A stretch of 64,000 nucleotides of DNA from Apoderus coryli (lineage: Eukaryota > Arthropoda > Insecta > Coleoptera > Attelabidae): NCBI GenBank assembly GCA_911728435.2, contig OU452205.1, positions 682,001 through 746,000 on the forward strand, read 5' to 3'. The notes under the pieces are model-generated. The model searched no databases. It saw only the letters and a program-made list of their open reading frames with translations, and was not told the origin of the DNA. Of this stretch, positions 34,723 through 47,121 are shown piece by piece. The translations under genes and the position numbers were made by a program. Position 1 is the first letter of the stretch, and each line of letters opens with the position of its first letter.

Positions 34723-35133
34723 CTAGTATTGAACGTATAACAATAATAAAAGAGTTAGACAGAATGAACTAAATATTATAACACTTGCATCTCGCGCATT
34801 TTTGAATATCACACTGGTAAACGGGTCGAATACAATTTTGAAGTATTTTTCCTGGAGTAGCCTACTCGTAGTATTCCAAATTGTTTTTACAGTTGCTTCT
34901 TTATATTCAGTTCCGTCAGCTTTTCTCATATTTACCGCATAATCTTTCAATATATTAGCCAAATTATGCAAACTCGTTTCAGCATTCAGTTCGTATTCTC
35001 TGGTCGCACAAAACTCGAGAAATATTTTCCATACATATTTTTTTGATTTGATTTTATTTTTTGGTATACTCGTATTATTAGATATAATATCATTAATTGC
35101 ATCGTTAGATGCAAAACCAAATCTTCGCGACAT
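34723..35133 (-). CDS. Possible Crypton/tyrosine-recombinase N-terminal fragment
   Basis: A 136-codon frame starting MSRRFGFASNDAINDIISNN, with a conserved-looking middle (KYVWKIFLEFCATREYEL) followed by LHNLANILKDYAVNMRKADG and TVKTIWNTTSRLLQEKYF. The W-x(3)-F-x-EFC pattern and an all-helical make-up with K-x-D-G-x-EY resemble the SAM-like N-terminal domain that precedes tyrosine recombinases of Crypton elements and related host proteins. The catalytic R-H-R-Y domain is absent; the frame ends in a hydrophobic tail that looks like read-through. It lies next to the Gypsy fragment on the opposite strand. Assigned from pattern only. Confidence 0.35.
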   Translation of the reverse strand: MSRRFGFASNDAINDIISNNTSIPKNKIKSKKYVWKIFLEFCATREYELNAETSLHNLANILKDYAVNMRKADGTEYKEATVKTIWNTTSRLLQEKYFKIVFDPFTSVIFKNARDASVIIFSSFCLTLLLLLYVQY

Positions 35134-36498
35134 TTTTAAACCAGTTGTCAGTTTGACGTTTAATTAATTTTTAATAAAAAAAAACACCAAACTGAAAACA
35201 CCACATGTAGGGTATTATCGCTGTAATTTGATTTAGTAAAAAATTATCAATATCATATTCCAATCAGATTTGCAGGTTTTAGTCGGGAGAATTCCGATGG
35301 TAATGAAAAATTATACAGGACTGTTCTGTAAAATATTTTAGTATACGGAAGCCGACGTGTTTTTCTTCGAAAAGTCAACAAACTATTTTGAGATCGAGAT
35401 TTCTAATAAATGTTGCTATTTTAATTCTATACGTTAAACACTCTTCTTTCTTCTTTTGTCCATTTTGTGTTTAGTATTGTAATTGGCAGTTGTATTCTTA
35501 ATATCTTGAGTGAAGTTCTTCTCCAAGCTATTAATACTAATTTAAACCACACAATATTATTGTGACTAACCATTTTTCCCTGCTTTATCTAACGTTCATC
35601 AAAAGACATTTCTTATCTGCTCACTTTCTCTCTCGTCAACGTTTTCGACTTAATTGCCCAATAAGCAACTGACTGCTTTTTAAGAAAAGTCTTTAGTTTG
35701 CGCAAGACAGCAAATTGTGTATGTCTGATCGTATCCTCATTTGACCTCTATATTTGTTGGAGTCTTTCAATTCTTTAGCCGCTCTGTGATTGAAGGTAGA
35801 AAACATAAATAATTGTTTATCCTTTGCAAGGGATCAAAGATTCCACATCACATCATACAAGGGGGTTTTTAGTTTTATTTTTCAACCCTAATACACATCT
35901 CAGGTCTTAATTTGTTTATACCTCCATAACAAACAGTTTAAACTTTCGCTGAAACTCCTTCTTTCACTTCTGCATCGCTCGTAAATTTCTTCCCCGGAGT
36001 TTGTTTTTCATTTTTGGGAACACATAGTTATCATTCGGGGCCAGGTTTAGACTATGGGGTGGGTGATTTCAAATATCGAAGCCCAAACGATCACAATGCG
36101 ACTCCCCTTTTTTGTTCTCTGATATTTTAACTGATCTAAGATCGAAGCGTATAGTATTCTCCAGTTATAGTAGAAAAACCTTTATCTTTATAATTAATCT
36201 CCTTCTGAGTCCCTTTAAGCTGGTCTCCATGAGTTGGTAAACCTCTTCCTATGTTTGTATTCAGACTCCTCTGTTTTTATACTCATATGTTTCCTGGTGA
36301 AAAAAAAAATCTACAATACGTCGACTTTTCTAAAATGAATACGATACAAATTTTATCTCTGCAGAATATCACATATAGAAGAAAGATTTTGTTTTAATCC
36401 ATTCTAGCAAACCTTCTAACAATTTTTCAGAATTTTCTTAGCTTCTAACAATATCTTCTTCTTTTAATTTAGCATGTTTTACTATATCGTGTTTTTTT
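35134..36498. other. Non-coding stretch
   Basis: I see no gene or repeat here. Confidence 0.4.
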
Positions 36499-36786
36499 TT
36501 GGGGGCTATTGATCCCGTTTTTCTTAACACTTATGGTTATTATGGACTGGATATACTCTTGAAGAGAAAAGGGAAACTTATTGTACCAGATTCTTCAAGT
36601 GCAATAGGCTATGTTCAAAGAAGCGGAGGTAATCCTCCACCATTTGCTGTTCTCGTTTGCCAGTTTAGGGATTATATTCAAGATGAAAACAATGAGGTTG
36701 TTGTTAAACACGTATCGCTATACAAGAAAATGAACATCGACACCTATTATCTCTTTATAATACATATTTATTATAAGGTTTACATT
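36499..36786 (+). CDS. Unidentified open frame, possible coding fragment
   Basis: A 96-codon frame with no ATG at its start. The first 75 residues have a balanced, protein-like composition (LDILLKRKGKLIVPDSSSAI, then QRSGGNPPPFAVLVCQF and RDYIQDENN), while the last 20 are low-complexity. I do not recognise the family. A T-tract (36485-36498) lies just upstream, but no AG acceptor precedes the frame, and no donor was identified. It may be a transposon or pseudogene fragment. Confidence 0.25.
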
Positions 36787-36789
36787 TAA

Positions 36790-39710
36790 TTAATAACAAA
36801 CAACAAAAACAGCACAAGAGGATAATGCGGGTATATAGAAGCGACAGGATAAAGCAAGACAACTCGACGTAAACATTCTCTAGACAGCTCACAAAACGAC
36901 GAAAATTAATCTCTGTTTAGCGTTCCCCAAATATTTTGTCTTCTAACAATAGAGGACGATTAAAAATATCTTAACGGGCAAAGCCGTGTCATCATCTTAT
37001 GTCGGAGAGGGAACGGGACGCCTTTCTTATACGGTATATGGCAGATGATGGCATAGGCGTGTATTTTGACATCCCGGAATTTGTGCAACTATTGCAGCCC
37101 TAATTATTTCTTCTTATACGAGGAATAATACGTGGGTTGCCTTTTATATTTCGGGATTTGGCAACCCTGGTGTTGCACTCTGGCAACTGACAGCTCTATC
37201 GTAAAGTTGGACATTTTTGAGGTTATACGTACTCAGAACGTTTTGACATACGAGCACTATTTGTGTTGTTTACAGTAACTTATATATTTTACATTGACTT
37301 TCGATAGACTTTACTTAGATGCACTCTTACTTTATTAAAACTCATTATTTTCCGACTTCGTCTTTGTTACATTTTTAAACAGAAGATTTGAATGAAAACT
37401 CTCAAAACCATTTCGTTCATTCTTTTTACGTATATTATCTCTAGGTTAAATTCTGTGTTTTTCTTTGTCTTGCCACATTTTCTGATTTCCCAAGCACGAA
37501 CACAAAATCTCTCCGTTCACATAAATAGTGGTTCACATCACAGTAAATTTGGCGAATAGGTACATCTAAACTTAAATATAAAAAGTTTACTTGTACTCTC
37601 CCTATATACACATTTGTTTATATATATCTGGAAGGTAAGGCTGTTCTCCCAGGGGTAAATGGATTACATCTACAATTTTGGTTGATGTAAGCATTAATTA
37701 TAGTGAATTTTAGGAACAAAGGGGATGCGGTGGTGTGGAAAAGCGAAAGGAGGTCAGATCTAATGTGAATGATTCAACCTGCGGCCGTATTTAATAGTCC
37801 AGAAATTAGTGAATGGATAAGAGATTCATTAAACGCATGGAATCAGAATAAAGCATCTAGCTTTGGATGCATTTTGTCACGACGTTTTTTATGCGAAAAA
37901 TTATTCAAATAATGAGATTGTCAAAATGAAAATGAAACAAAAAGTGTCATTATTTATGGGTTATTTTCGATAACTTCTAGGATAATTTTCTATAGCTACA
38001 GGGGTCTATTTCCCTGTATCATGACTAAACAACATACCTAGCTAAATGGATGAATGTAATTTTCATTTCTATCTGCGATGCATATTTAAATCTACCCTCG
38101 TATGAAGTAGAAGTTTACCAAATGCCTAATTTCTTGTTTTATATTCTTTTCTAAATTGCAATATCAAGTGATTTATTGGTAAATACTCTCGGGGATAGTG
38201 GCTGCTGAAAACCACAACGAAGTCGTCTTTCTATATTCTCCCCATAACAAAGTTGTGTCGTAAATTAAGCCGAAGATGTCCATAATGTCTAACCAGGAAT
38301 TTATCATTTTTACTATATACGGTATAGTTTGGGTTGCATTTGTTGTTGTCATCGTCCTTTCCACCCTTGATGTTATCTTAAACGACTTTAGCAGTTAGAA
38401 ACAGAAACAAAGGAGGACGAATTAGTATGAATAGGAAACAAAATTGCATACTGTTTAAAGTTTTATGGTGTAATTAGAAATTATTTCAGCATAAATGAAT
38501 AAGAGAAGGAAGACTGTGTCTTTCCAATTGAGAGAAGCCTCTGACTCATTCATTATCTTTCACGTTATCTGAATTATCCGTCTGCTGGATTTTGTGTTTG
38601 TTTTTCTTTGCAACAATCTTTCCTTTCTTCTAATTGCATTGCACCGTCATCCTTAACAATTTCTTCTCTTGAAATGTGTTGTATGATCCTTAATATTCTA
38701 GTTCACTGCCATGAGTCCTGGACTAAGGTTGATAACAATGAATCTAAGTTTCGCCTCCAGTAATAATCCAAGGCACCCATCACACGACGCCCTGTTGTGC
38801 TTAAAAAGCTCATGCCACTTATAAACCGAGGTTTTTGCTGCTCAGTATTCTTTGGCCCATGTATGACTTTTCCTGAGATTAAAGATTGCATCCAGTCCTT
38901 ATAAAAATGGATTCATTCGTAAAAAAATAAAAAATGTATAATTAAACAATTATTATTTACTCTCCATGTGCAAATTCAAAAACGTCGCTAGTGCGGCAAC
39001 ATAAAGCTTTTTCAGTCAAGTCAAGAAAAATTATAAGCCTTGACCAATCCCAGTCGCGCTAGTTATGTTGGTGTATGGAAGAGAATAAATCTGCTAAACA
39101 TATTAAACAACTACATTCCTAAAAATAGACGCAATCCTATTTACGTAGTTTTAGTTTGAAGCTATTTTTGTTTAATGTGTTTAAGCTTTTTAGTTAATTT
39201 ACTATTTCCTATACAATATGTGCAAATTTAGCAAAACGAGGCTGCATAATATTATAGTACTTCTTACTAGTGAAACGAAAACTTCAATAGGAAGTATAAT
39301 TCGATCTTATGCATTGACCCGCCGAATTTTTATTTGTTAGCGAAAATTATTTGCTTATTATTACTCTTCGGAAATTGAGATAAAGACGGATATAACCATT
39401 TTGAAGTCACGAATAAGACTTTTCCAGATGGAAGCCTGTTTGTCTGTGTATCTGTATGTATCCTTCCACGACATCACATAAACGCTTCAACTCATTGAGC
39501 TAAATTTTGGGGAAGTGCGGATGAACCCATTAGTTTTTGGTTGAAATTGCTTTAGATCTGTGATAGCGGTGGCGAAAATCCTCAAATTTTTAAATAGCCC
39601 TAGGTTACTTTTGATATTCGTCTTCACCATTCTCGAGAAAATGGCGTTACAAATATGTAGTACGACGATCGCAGAGTTTTATACAATTTGATTCAATTTA
39701 TTTTACCGTC
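36790..39710. other. Long stretch without a recognised gene
   Basis: No supported gene. Two minus-strand frames (38173-38364 and 38703-38891) carry faint transposase-like patterns but are not called. Confidence 0.35.
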
Positions 39711-39800
39711 GTCGGTCGTAGCTCAGTGGTAGCCGGCTTGGCCTTGGGTACGGAATGTCCTGGGTTCGATCCCCCTTGCTCTTGCAATTTTTTATTTCTA
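39711..39800 (+). repeat. tRNA-derived SINE head with A and B boxes
   Basis: Contains a good RNA polymerase III A box (TAGCTCAGTGGTAG, 39719-39732) and B box (GGGTTCGATCCC, 39762-39773), spaced as in a tRNA. The acceptor and T stems do not pair, so this is a tRNA-derived promoter rather than a working tRNA gene. A short T-rich stretch and the hairpin TTCGGTAAAGAATTTACCGAA follow at about 39804-39824. The SINE 3' end is not defined. Confidence 0.65.
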
Positions 39801-39824
39801 TTTTTCGGTAAAGAATTTACCGAA

Positions 39825-41397
39825 TAAAATGTGCATATATACAAATTATATTTATACAACATTTCTACAGCAATAATTTTAATTTTTATTGTTGTAAATG
39901 GTACTGAAAAATTATGAATATATTGATGTGTTCTCTTCATTCTTCATGTGTCGCATGATTTCTGGTCAATATTGGCTTCGGTTTCTGTGCGACTACCGAT
40001 TCTCATTTTTGTTACCACCGATTTATGATGATCTGCATCTATTTGGAGGTAGCTAGATATTATAGATCTTGAGCTGGCATGGCCTGTTATTTTTTTTAAT
40101 TCTTGTTCGGAAACGCCACTTTTGGATAATTTGAAATTTGCCGCAGCTTTGAGGAAGTTGTTAGTGATTTTTTATTAAACGATTGTTATCGCGCAAATGA
40201 AAGGGTTCGGTCGATTAACTACTAGCCATTTCGATGGAACACATTGCTTTGCTCCACCTTGAGTTGTTTTTGACAAGACAGGATTGTACTCAATCCTCTC
40301 TGTCCTTTCTCTCTAACTGTCTATTTCTTCTTTAAATAATGTAAAAAAAAAGGTTTTTTTAAGTCGTTTTGGACTATCTTCTTTGGAGTTTTCTATCTGA
40401 TGTTTTTAAGGTAGTGAAGTCACACTTTGCGTTTGATTTATTCGCTCAATAATTCAGGTCTTGCAACCTTAAATTCCCTAAAATAAATTCATTGGCAGCT
40501 TGCTGTTTTCACTTATCCATTCGCTGAAAACGCCACACTTTATAATATGGAAATTTGGTGAATAACCGATCAGAAAGGACTGCTGTTCAATTGTTGTTCC
40601 ACACAGATTTATTTCGAAATAAAATGTCGAAACACCTGTATGGATATCAATAAATACTACCCGTTTGATTTATCGTGAGTGTATCTAATAAAATATCCAT
40701 ATTCACTAAATATAAATTGAAATCTATGTGTTAAACGTGGTACAAACAACAATAATCCATAAATTCCATACGACTTTATTTATTTTTAGCTCGCGTGGAC
40801 AGAACATTATTTCATAAACCTTTTATTGCCTAAAATTTTACGGCTAAATCTTGAGCCAAACAATAGAAGTGAATAAAAAAAATTATTGCGTCTGGATGTG
40901 AATTCTTAAATGACATAAAGTAAATTTTATTATACCAGCTTTTATTTGTTGCAACAAGAATACAACTATTTTATGTGTCTAGGCATCAGTTTTAAATCCT
41001 AAGGGCGACAACCTTCAGCTACAAACTTTTATTGTTTATTTGGAATTTGATAATAAAATACCGCTACATAATAATTAAAATGTTTATTTATTAAACTGTG
41101 GCCATTCTTCAATATAAAATTGTAGTTACAGCTAAAATCGACAAATTAACTCCCAACTGCATTGATGTCATTAAAAAGACTGCATATTATGTAACTAATG
41201 TAACTGCTCTAAATTTCAGAACACCCTGTAGATGCATTTTACAACACAATCATGTGTCGTGTGAGATTTTTTGCCTGGGATTTTCTTAATAATTTCTTTT
41301 TTGTTACTCTATAGTTCGATTCTAAAAGGAAACACAATCTTTTAAAAGAAACTACACAATTTCTAACAATAACACACTTTAAGAATTACGAAGAACT
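39825..41397. other. Non-coding stretch
   Basis: No gene recognised. A terminus-like ACACCCTGTAG occurs near 41221. Confidence 0.4.
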
Positions 41398-41650
41398 TCT
41401 TCTTCTGTCGGTGCCATGCCTGTCTTCAAGCGTGGGCTATCTCCATGACAATTTGGTTGGATTGTTCTCTATCTGTCGCTACTCGGAATAGTTGTTCTAC
41501 TCCCAGTCCGGTCCAATTTCTAATATTTCACAGCCACGATAGCTTTTTACGACCTATCTATCTTCTCCCTCAACCTTTCCCTGAATGATCAGTCGAGGGA
41601 TATTTGGCACCTCGCATTATATGCCCGAAATAACGAACAACTTAAACAAA
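41398..41650 (-). pseudogene. RTE-clade LINE 3' terminus relic
   Basis: The minus strand gives pieces of the conserved RTE tail: a YxxHIMRG-like block, LIIQGKVEGEDR, EILEIGPDWE and, past further frameshifts, the final GAAGAAGAAG repeat at 41398-41406. The same layout (VMRHPGKY, LVMQGKIAGNR, WLRNLRDWYR, then GAAGAAGAAG) closes the RTE copy at 53.4 kb. Several stops and frameshifts make it dead. Confidence 0.5.
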
Positions 41651-42110
41651 TAATATTGGGTATTGCCTCCACAATCTTCCAACACAATTCAAGCAAAGCC
41701 TTTCTGTCAGGTAGAATGGTTTCCAGTTGTCGGTTGTGGGTTTAGATCGTGGGTATACGTGGAGGCATGTCTCATCGATGAATGTCCATCTCATCAAGCT
41801 AAAATCCTTGCCACGTGAAGCCTAGCATGATCATGCATTAAAATGAAGTTTTGCCCAAGAAAGGGAGTGAAAGTAATAACGTGGTCTGCTAAATATCCCT
41901 CGATATATCGATTAGCAGTTAATGCTCCATTTTCTATAATAACAAGTTCTATACGGGCTTGTGTTGAAATTCCAGCCCACACCATGATACTGGAGATAGG
42001 CAACAGTGAGAAAATCGTTCTCCTCTTTTTCAGTGAAGAAAACGATTGATCTTGTATAGTTGTTTTTAAAAAATCGTGTTTCCTTTTAGAATCGAGCACA
42101 ATCGAGAATA
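41651..42110 (-). pseudogene. Tc1-like transposase relic
   Basis: Carries MVWAGISTQARIELVIIENG, ALTANRYIEGYLADHV and LGQNFILMHDHARLHVARI, where HDHARLH is the second catalytic motif (HDNARPH in intact relatives). After stops, PPRIPTI and LPDRKALLELCWKIVEAIPN mark the third catalytic region and C-terminus, with the SPDLNPIE motif eroded. The N-terminal DNA-binding domain is absent. It adjoins the RTE relic. Confidence 0.75.
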
Positions 42111-42413
42111 CAAAAAGAAAAGACCAGGCTAAAAAATCTTAGATAAAGACACATCATTGTGTCGTTAAATTCCTCTATTAAAGTGTTCAGAAATTTAGAG
42201 CAAAATGCAACTTTTGGTTGTACTCTGTATAATATCAAATCAATTCGAAATTCTTGCCAACTCGATATCAGGTGATGAACATGATGAAATATGCTACAAC
42301 CGAACAAAAAAATTATAAAAATCGATGCACATCTTAAATAATTCTTAAGATTGAAACCTTTTTTATGTCTTACAAAATTAAGTTCGAGTAAATTCAAACG
42401 TCAATAAAGGTCT

Positions 42414-43320
42414 AAAATAGCCAGCCCTCTTTCACACTAGTTTTTTAAACATCGAAGTCAAAAATTAGTTTTTAACAACAATGTCAAAGTGTTAAAATAA
42501 AGGTCCAAAATAGCCCTCTTTTACAGTATTTTTTTTTAGCATCGACGTGAAAAATTAGTTTTACGCACTAGTTTTTAGCAACAATGTCAAAGTGTTAAAT
42601 AAAAGTCCAAAATAGCCTTGTTTCACACTAGTTTTTTAGCACCGTAGTAAAAAATTTGTTTTACGGACTAGTTTGTAGCAACAATGTCAAAGTGTTAAAT
42701 AAAAGTCCAAAATAGCCCTGTTTCACACTAGTTTTTTTTAGCACCGTAGTAGAAAATTTGTTTTACGGACTAGTTTGTAGCAACAATGTCAAAGTGTTAA
42801 ATAAAAGTCCAAAATAGCCCTGTTTCACACTAGTTTTTTTAGCACCGTAGTAAAAAATTTGTTTTACGCACTAGTTTTTAGCAACAATGTCAAAGTGTCA
42901 AATAAAACTCCAAAATAGCCCTGTTTCACACTAGTTTTTTTAGCACCGTAGTAAAAAATTTGTTTTACGCACTAGTTTTTAGCTACAATGTCAAAGTATC
43001 AAATGAAAGTCCAAAATAGCCCTGTTTCACAGGAGTTTTTTTAGCACCGTAATAAAAAATTTGTTTTACGCACTAGTTTTTAGCTACAATGTCAAAGTGT
43101 CAACTAAAAGCCCAAAACAGCCCTGTTTCACACTAGTTTTTTTAGCACCGTAGTAAAAAATTTGTTTTACGCACTAGTTTGTAGCAACAATGTCAAAGTG
43201 TCAAATAAAACTCCAAAATAGCCCTGTTTCACACTAGTTTTTTTTAGCACCGTAGTAAAAAATTTGTTTTACGCAGTAGTTTTTAGCAACAATGCCAAAG
43301 TGTCAAATGAAAGTCCACAC
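42414..43320. repeat. 101-bp tandem array (about 9 units)
   Basis: The marker ATGTCAAAGTGT (allowing single changes) occurs at 42481, 42584, 42684, 42786, 42887, 42988, 43089, 43190 and 43292, spacing 100-103 bp. Each unit contains CCAAAATAGCCCTGTTTCAC, TTTAGCACCGTAGTAAAAAA and TTTTACGCACTAGTTTTTAG. The string CACTAGTTTTT-AGCA occurs twice per unit, suggesting an older ~50-bp dimer. The first unit is the most diverged. Confidence 0.9.
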
Positions 43321-43790
43321 ACTAAAAAAAATTAATTTTCTCTAATAAACAACATAAATCAATAAAGAGAGCTAAGAGTTGGACACATACCTATATGGTA
43401 AAATTGCTGTACATCATTAAAACTTAGTTGCAAACTAAACGCATACTTAGTAGGTACGTACCTACAATAACCACTTTAGTAAATGTACCAAAATATTCCA
43501 CATCTCTAATGATCCCACAAAATGAGCTACTCTTGGCTGATTCACATACTACTCTAAAATGGCAACTAATTGCAAAGCTAACACATTATATTCTGACGTA
43601 ACTTTGGGACCTAGAATTTAGAGCTGGGACCGCTTTACAAACAGACTAACATAAAGGTTTGTTTATACGAATACGCACCGACTTTATGTTTAATGATAGG
43701 AGTCAGGCCAACTACTATATATATGGTTAATATTTAAACTTAGGCACGAGGGAAGGCGAATAAGTGCTCAAAATGACGACGTTTTTTTTT
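43321..43790. other. Non-coding stretch
   Basis: I see nothing recognisable between the satellite array and the LINE. Confidence 0.4.
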
Positions 43791-45385
43791 GGGGTGAGGC
43801 TAAATCATTTGACAAGTTTCATGAAAATTGGGTTATTATCAGTCGAGTTATCCACATCAAAATATGTTGCTTTTCCACTTAAAATCAAACAATATAATAA
43901 TTTACAAACATATCCAAAAATTGAATGGTTTAACAACGAATTACGTCAAATGCGGGATCAACTTAAATTCTTATACGATCTAAAAACAAACAGACCTGAT
44001 TGTTTAGGTATAAAAAATTAATATACGCGTTTTTGAGATTCCTACCAAAGAAAAATTAAAGAAAATAAAAAAAAGAGCAACGATTCATATCGCAGTCGCA
44101 GTTCAAACATGTCAAAGGGTGCTTGGGATATAATAAATAACAAAAGGGAAAAGAGTAAAAATTAGGCTAGGGCCCTGACTTTGTCTTCGGATAAATTTAA
44201 TGAATATTTTTCAGATATAGCATCTTCATTAACCGATCAAATAAATTCACCACTGGACCCTGTCCTCCTCATGGAACCCCCTGATAAATCTCTATCTTTT
44301 AATTTTAGACAGATTTCCTTGATCGAGATGAGAGAAGTTTTGGGTTCACTAAAACAGAATCCTAGTCGGGAATTATATGATATTAGCTGTAACATACTCT
44401 TATCGATCAAGGAGATTATTTGGTCTCCTCTAACTAGGCTTATCAATGAATGTATTTCGTACAGTGTATTTCCGGATTGCCTGAAGATCTCCAGGGTAGT
44501 GCCGGTCTTTAAACAGGGTGACATGGAGGACATAGAAAAAGTGTTGTGTGCTCAATTATCGAACTACTTCGAGACAAACAATTTATTGTCAGCTTCGCAG
44601 TATGGATTTAGATCGGGTAGGTCCACTACATACGCGATCGGATATTTTGTCCAGGATGTGGCGGTTGCTTTTGAGGAGGGACAGTTTGCTGGAGGTATTT
44701 TCTGCGACCTGTCGAAGGCTTTCGACCGTGTCAATCATGATATTTTGCTTGGAAAACTTGCCAAATATGGCGTACAAACTTCATCCGTTAAACTCCTGGC
44801 AAGCTATTTGGATCGACGTCAACAGCCAACATTTTATAACAACGTTTTGTCTGATATGTCCTTGATTAAACATGGTGTCCCACAGGGCTCTGTGTTAGGG
44901 CCTTTGCTATTTCTTATATACGTTAATAATCTTCCAGGTTATATCGGGGACACTCATTTTACACTGTTCGCGGATGACACGACGATGCTCCGAGTGTCCA
45001 GTAGCCTCGAAAGTCTTCAAAATCAGTTGCGGGAGGTGCGGTCGAGGGCTTCCGACTGGTTTAAGGCTAATAAGCTGTGTTTGAATCAAACTAAAACAGA
45101 AACAATTATATTTATGCTTCGCGATATTCGGGACATTAACAACCCTTCAGGAGTTAAGTTTTTGGGCACTGTGCTTGATGCGAGATTGTGTTGGGATCAG
45201 CATGTTGAGAGCGTTTCCGGCAAGCTGTGTAAGATTGTCTACCTGTTGGGTAGCCTGAGGGACGAGGTGTCTATTAGCGTTCTAAGAACAACATACTATG
45301 TCATATGCAATTCTGAACTGGGGGCACTCTAGCCATGCCGGTAGCGTTTTAAAAATACAGAGGCGTGCAATTCGACCTATGCTTG
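43791..45385 (+). pseudogene. LINE copy with near-complete polymerase (CR1/Jockey-like)
   Basis: Begins in the post-endonuclease linker (EWFNNELRQMRDQLKFLYDL, near 43920) and, after two frameshifts, ASSDKF-type linker then polymerase from 44181. Motifs: motif A FCDLSKAFDRVNHD near 44700, motif [14 protein letters not shown] near 44875, motif C LFADDTTML near 44965 (catalytic FADD intact), and GVKFLGTVLDARLCW near 45150. An in-frame deletion has removed the conserved NYRPIS block: GDMEDI joins EKVLCAQL near 44535. A frameshift at about 45320 separates ILNWGHSSHAGSVLKIQRR. The copy ends where a mariner relic starts. It is the same family as 27841-28955 and 51268-52135. Confidence 0.85.
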
Positions 45386-45404
45386 CGTGAAGAAGAAATT
45401 ATAG

Positions 45405-45490
45405 GGAAAACGATGGCTGCCATACAAAATGTGGACTTCCAAACTTTGGAATACCTTCCATATGGATCAGATTTAGCTTCTAGCGATTAA
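45405..45490 (+). pseudogene. Mariner DD34D relic, third catalytic motif
   Basis: Reads VDFQTLEYLPYGSDLASSD, matching the mariner pattern L-x-H-PPYSPDLAPSD that carries the third catalytic D. A stop follows the D. It directly abuts the LINE end. Confidence 0.55.
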
Positions 45491-46236
45491 TATTTCACGA
45501 TTGATCGGATTGCGAAATCTCAGAAAACAAAGAAGAATTAATGCGGAAATTTGACACAACCAAAGAAGAAATAATAGTACGCAAAGCTGAAAAAAAAATA
45601 ATGAAAGGAATCAATGTAAAACTGAGAAAGGAAGATTAAAGAAATCACTGTGAAGTTACAAAGGAAGAAAAAGAAAACGTTATCGTCACAATCTTAAAAT
45701 CAAAGATGAACAGAATTAAATTTTCTGAAAAACCCTCCGCTCTGTAGGGGATTAATAAATTGTTCTTATGGTAGTCAATATCACGATTTAAAATAACTTT
45801 TCAGTCTGACAACGATGTTGTTATCGTATGACGTAAGGCGCTAACTTCACAAGGTGTACACCTATATGAAGAAAAATAAAAGACAATGTCCATGAAGTAC
45901 CTACAAGTGGGAGCAAGAAAAGGCGTAAAGAAAACAGCAGTCTGGTGGAATGTCTAGACAAAGATCGGCTTATAGGCGTCAAACAGTTCGTTGAACGAAG
46001 AAAGCACACTTTTTAAGAATGGAATGCCAATGCGCATACAGGATGAAACTTGTCGAGAAGCATAAGGTTAAAATAGTTGGGCTTTTATTTTATCGAAACC
46101 TAACTTATCTACCTGAGGCACAGTCGTTTGGGAATATATCTTGAATATCAATGTTTAATCGTACGGGTGGCGTTCGATAAGATATCGGTGTAAAAATATT
46201 AATTTCATCCAGGGGCATGCAGATTTTTGTTCTCGA
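45491..46236. other. Non-coding stretch
   Basis: No gene recognised. Some A-rich, helix-like frames at 45500-45720 (KEEIIVRKAEKKI) are low-complexity and not called. Confidence 0.35.
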
Positions 46237-46440
46237 AAACAAAACACACACACATATTTCCTCACACTATTCATGGTTTTTGGGTGAAATTTCGGTGTGG
46301 GCTTGGTAAAATATTCCTCGATTATCTCCAAAAAAGAACCACCATCAACAGCGACTATTACTGTGCACTTTTGGATCGATTGAAGGCTGAATTCGCAAAG
46401 AAACGGCCACATTGGCAAAAGAAAAAAGTGTATTTTAAGG
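46237..46440 (+). pseudogene. Mariner DD34D transposase relic, central catalytic domain
   Basis: Encodes FLDYLQKRTTINSDYYCALL and DRLKAEFAKKRPHWQKKKVY, the segment between the first and second catalytic aspartates of Mos1-like mariners. The following HQDNAP motif is lost. The upstream 60 bp (GTGTGGGCTTGGTAAAATAT) recur inverted at 50449-50507. Confidence 0.7.
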
Positions 46441-47119
46441 GTATACCTTGAGATTGTATTGAAGATTGTTTGCCTTTCCCTTCATGCTTATATTTTAGCT
46501 TGAATTAATGATAAACCATCAGGCCAGTATTTCTCTAAAGGTCACTTTCTCAATAACAAACCACCTATTCCAGTTGAAAGTTGGTATAAAGCTACAAAAC
46601 AATCCAATTTAAGCTATAAATAAATCCATCCTACACTATCGCGCTTCTATATATATACACATAGCTCTTAATGTTTTAATTACAAACCAGCTAATTCTGT
46701 CTGTATCAGGAATTTATCGTTGTTTATTATTAAAACAACTAAATTCTGAAACACACTTGATTAAGCCAGTTGGTGCGAGAAAAAAGAAAACAACAGCACC
46801 TACTTTTTTAGCTTTTATTATTGCGCTAACAAACCATACGAAATATCTACCTGTGTGTTCAGCCAATGAAATACAGAGTTGCCACAGAGAGCAGAAGGTC
46901 TCTTTCTGATTTTATTGGTATTATTTTTTAGTAGGTACATCTCGACGATATATTTTCTCAATACGATTAAGGGACAAGCCGCCACAATTGAACGGAATCA
47001 TTACACAACAAATTAAACAGACTAGTGTGTTGCAACCACAACTTCTATAACTTCCTTCTTAGAGCTGCCTGACATATGACTAAATGTTAATGAATGTGTT
47101 GTCCCTGGATCATCATCCT
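46441..47119. other. Non-coding stretch
   Basis: I see no gene or repeat here. Confidence 0.4.
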
Positions 47120-47121
47120 CA

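Noticed and set aside
38173..38364. Minus-strand frame with IVKMINSWLDIMDIFG, faintly like a P-element/THAP9 segment
   Set aside because: One short helix-like match is not enough; no catalytic residues or neighbouring P-element sequence were seen.
38703..38891. Minus-strand TSVYKWHELFKHNRAS, faintly like a mariner helix-turn-helix
   Set aside because: The match is about 15 residues next to a stop, and no other mariner part is nearby.
39711..39790. Functional tRNA gene
   Set aside because: A and B boxes are good, but the acceptor and T stems do not pair, so a SINE head is more likely.
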